This document shows, in pieces, positions 5,607 through 7,136 of a DNA stretch of 7,136 nt. Every line of letters begins with the position of its first letter. Position 1 is the stretch's first letter. Location: assembly GCA_003509805.1 (NCBI GenBank), contig DOMV01000055.1, forward strand, positions 1 to 7,136. The letters are read 5' to 3'. The position numbers were made by a program, and so were the translations under genes. The DNA is from Planctomycetaceae bacterium. Its GTDB lineage: Bacteria > Planctomycetota > Planctomycetia > Pirellulales > Thermoguttaceae. The notes beneath the pieces are model-generated. The model ran no database searches. It saw only the letters and a list, made by a program, of their open reading frames with translations, and was not told the origin of the DNA.

Positions 5607-6713
5607 ATGAGTGAAAGTGGTTTTTTATCAAGTCCCCTTTATCCGCTGCGTTTTACGCCGATCTACAAAGATCATCCCTGGGGCGGCCGACGTTTCGAAA
5701 CCCTGTTGAAACGTCGATTGTCCTTTGAAGGAAATGTGGCGGAATCGTGGGATATTTGCGATCATGAACACGGCGAAAGCGTGGTCGTCAACGGTCCGCT
5801 TCGCGGCACCTCGCTCAACCAACTGGTCCAGACAAAATCGTCGGGCATGTTCGGACACGAACTACGAAATTGCGAGGAACACTACCTGCGGTTTCCCATG
5901 ATGTTGAAATACCTCGATGCCCGGGAACCCTCCCCGGTCCAGGTCCATCCGGATACGTCCTTGTGCCGTGAAACGGGATTGAACGATTTCGGCAAAACGA
6001 AAGCCTGGGTCGTCGTCGATGCCGCCCCGCAGAGCCGGTATTATGCCGGTTTCAAGGAACGGTATCCGCGGGAACGGGTCGCCGAGGCCGTTCGAAACGG
6101 AACGTTGCCGGAACTGCTCAACCCGGTTGAAGCCCATGTCGGCGATTGCGTTTTATTGAAACCGGGAACCGTCCACGCCCTCGGAGAAGGGGTTATGGTC
6201 GCCGAAGTCCAGACGACCGGCAACGCGACGTTTTGTTTGTTCGATTGGGACCGGTGCGATGCCGGAGGAAATCCCGAAGGCAACCCCGGAATGCCGCCGG
6301 TCGATCAAGGGTTCGATGTACGGGGGTTCGACGTGCGGGGGCTCGACGCGATCGATTACACGCTTGGCCCCGTGTTTTCGCAGCGGCCGCGCACGACCGG
6401 CAAACCGGACAACGAAACGCTGTTGATTTGCGACGATTTCCGCTTGGAACGCTGGACCTGTAAAACGCAATTCCTGTGGTACGGGAACGAACATTGCCAT
6501 CTCTGGACGGTTTTGGAAGGAAGCGCGACGGCGATTTTTACGGCCGGTCGGCGAACCACGCCGTTTTACGAATCAGGCAGGGAAAACGATCCGGATGCGA
6601 TCGAGGAACTGGAACGGGGGGATTCGATCCTCGTGCCGGCGATGACCCGGTCGATCCGCTGGATCGCGGAAAACAACGAACCGATCGTCCTGCTCGTGGC
6701 CTTGCTCCCGTGA
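5607..6713 (+). CDS. manA: Class I mannose-6-phosphate isomerase-like protein
   Basis: Enzymes of this type interconvert fructose-6-P and mannose-6-P with a bound zinc ion in a cupin fold, feeding GDP-mannose synthesis or mannose catabolism. The 368-residue product has the N-terminal signature LRFTPIYKDHPWGGRR, then AESWDICDHEHGESVV, the metal motif QVHP (Gln112, His114), GKTKAW (Lys132), KPGTVHALGEG (His190) and FDWDR (Arg216), ending with a second cupin segment (WTVLEGSA to the C-terminus). This is the short bacterial (Bacillus-type) architecture common in Planctomycetes. Two oddities stand out. The family's zinc-ligand Glu in GKTE is Lys132 here. An insert after FDWDR is built from tandem repeats (GNPE/GNPG, then GFDVR x2 and GLDAI). 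The ATG at 5607 has no strong Shine-Dalgarno, since the spacer before it is a repeat array. Same strand as the glycosyltransferase, 59 bases downstream, so co-transcription is likely. Confidence 0.9.
   Translation: MSESGFLSSPLYPLRFTPIYKDHPWGGRRFETLLKRRLSFEGNVAESWDICDHEHGESVVVNGPLRGTSLNQLVQTKSSGMFGHELRNCEEHYLRFPMMLKYLDAREPSPVQVHPDTSLCRETGLNDFGKTKAWVVVDAAPQSRYYAGFKERYPRERVAEAVRNGTLPELLNPVEAHVGDCVLLKPGTVHALGEGVMVAEVQTTGNATFCLFDWDRCDAGGNPEGNPGMPPVDQGFDVRGFDVRGLDAIDYTLGPVFSQRPRTTGKPDNETLLICDDFRLERWTCKTQFLWYGNEHCHLWTVLEGSATAIFTAGRRTTPFYESGRENDPDAIEELERGDSILVPAMTRSIRWIAENNEPIVLLVALLP
6267..6353 (+). repeat. Two tandem-repeat blocks inside the isomerase gene
   Basis: Positions 6267-6290 hold two 12-bp units coding GNPE and GNPG. 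Positions 6309-6353 hold three 15-bp units coding GFDVR, GFDVR and GLDAI; the first two differ only at synonymous sites (GAT/GAC and GTA/GTG). All keep frame. They occupy the loop between the FDWDR motif and the IDYTLGP strand, which in typical family members is a short stretch. Confidence 0.8.
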
Positions 6714-6714
6714 T

Positions 6715-6774
6715 TTTTCAAACGCCTTTTCCAATGGATTTTCAAACGCATTGCCAAACGGATTGTCAAACGTG
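6715..6774 (+). repeat. 12-bp tandem repeat (5 units) after the isomerase stop
   Basis: The consecutive units are TTTTCAAACGCC, TTTTCCAATGGA, TTTTCAAACGCA, TTGCCAAACGGA and TTGTCAAACGTG. They begin one base after the stop codon. No hairpin-plus-T-run terminator is visible here or in the remaining spacer to 6864. Confidence 0.85.
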
Positions 6775-6864
6775 CGGGAATCGAATTTCCTGATTGCCCG
6801 ACGACGATTCCGATCTCAACGATAATCCCGGGCATATCCGCGAGCAACCCCGACTTTTCTTTTG

Positions 6865-7136
6865 ATGAACGCACCTCTCCCTTTGACCGCCGATGAAATG
6901 ACGCGGCGCGGCTGGTCCGAAATCGACGTCGTTTTTGTTTCCGGGGATGCCTACGTGGACCATCCCAGTTTCGCCGCGGCGCTGTTGGCCCGCGTCCTGG
7001 AAGCGGAAGGACTGCGTGTCGGCGTCCTCGCGCAGCCCGATTGGCAGGACTGCGAAGCATGGAAAACCTTCGGTCGGCCTCGGCTTGGATTTTGCGTCAG
7101 CGCCGGCAACATGGATTCCATGATTAATCATTACAC
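6865..7136 (+). CDS. ygiQ: YgiQ-family (UPF0313) radical SAM protein, N-terminal part
   Basis: The frame from ATG 6865 is open to the window edge, giving 90 complete codons. The visible part matches the conserved N-terminal region of YgiQ/UPF0313 proteins: LTADEMTRRGWSEIDVVFVS, GDAYVDHPSF, GLRVGVLAQPDW, and GRPRLGFCVSAGNMDSMINH followed by the start of a Thr codon. In this family the region precedes the radical SAM core with its CxxxCxxC cluster motif, which would lie beyond the window. The biochemical role of the family is not established. An in-frame stop at 6823-6825 bounds the start; ATG 6865 gives the usual short lead before the conserved block, with TTG 6862 as a less likely alternative. 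No strong Shine-Dalgarno is visible. It is 151 bases after the isomerase, on the same strand. Confidence 0.93.
   Translation, partial: MNAPLPLTADEMTRRGWSEIDVVFVSGDAYVDHPSFAAALLARVLEAEGLRVGVLAQPDWQDCEAWKTFGRPRLGFCVSAGNMDSMINHY

Noticed and set aside
4141..5631. Open frame of about 496 codons on the - strand opposite the glycosyltransferase
   Set aside because: It shows no recognisable domain and a skewed Arg/Pro/Phe composition, and it mirrors the codon pattern of the + strand gene, which carries clear glycosyltransferase motifs.
5550..6774. CRISPR-like array from the tandem repeats around the isomerase
   Set aside because: The units are 11-15 bp, directly adjacent and without unique spacers, so they are simple tandem repeats and not a CRISPR array.

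Overview
The window carries five genes, all on the + strand. In order they are: the C-terminal part of a large autotransporter (5' end outside the window), ribonuclease PH (rph), a GT-B family 4 glycosyltransferase, a class I mannose-6-phosphate isomerase, and the first 90 codons of a YgiQ-family (UPF0313) radical SAM protein that runs off the right edge. The moderately GC-rich DNA, the Gram-negative outer-membrane autotransporter with chlamydial-Pmp-like FxxN/GGAI repeats plus a Trp-rich 'autotransporter-associated' strand segment, and the style of the isomerase point to the PVC superphylum. A planctomycete is the best guess. This is inference from protein character, not from a marker gene.

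Layout. Positions 1-2835 encode a beta-helical passenger and a terminal beta-barrel, closed by a clear intrinsic terminator (2880-2916). rph (2940-3710) starts just after it. A gene-free stretch of about 500 bp follows (3711-4227), with an extended -10-like promoter, a short terminator-like hairpin and several small direct repeats, but no convincing gene. The glycosyltransferase (4228-5547) and the isomerase (5607-6713) follow with a 59-bp spacer made almost wholly of an 11-bp tandem repeat. Five 12-bp repeat units follow the isomerase stop, and ygiQ begins at 6865.

Function. The isomerase links fructose-6-P to mannose-6-P and so to GDP-mannose. The glycosyltransferase would use an activated sugar, so the two could feed the same envelope glycan, though no acceptor or sugar can be read from sequence. 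rph (tRNA 3' processing) and ygiQ are housekeeping-type neighbours with no obvious link to them.

The most notable signals are these: (a) a G9 tract in the glycosyltransferase catalytic loop, where a one-base change in either direction truncates the protein, plus an A8 tract earlier in the same gene; (b) a Lys where the isomerase family has its zinc-ligand Glu; (c) a recurring pattern of 10-15-bp tandem duplications in spacers and as in-frame insertions inside two conserved enzymes. I found no CRISPR array, tRNA, rRNA, insertion sequence or obvious new multi-gene system.
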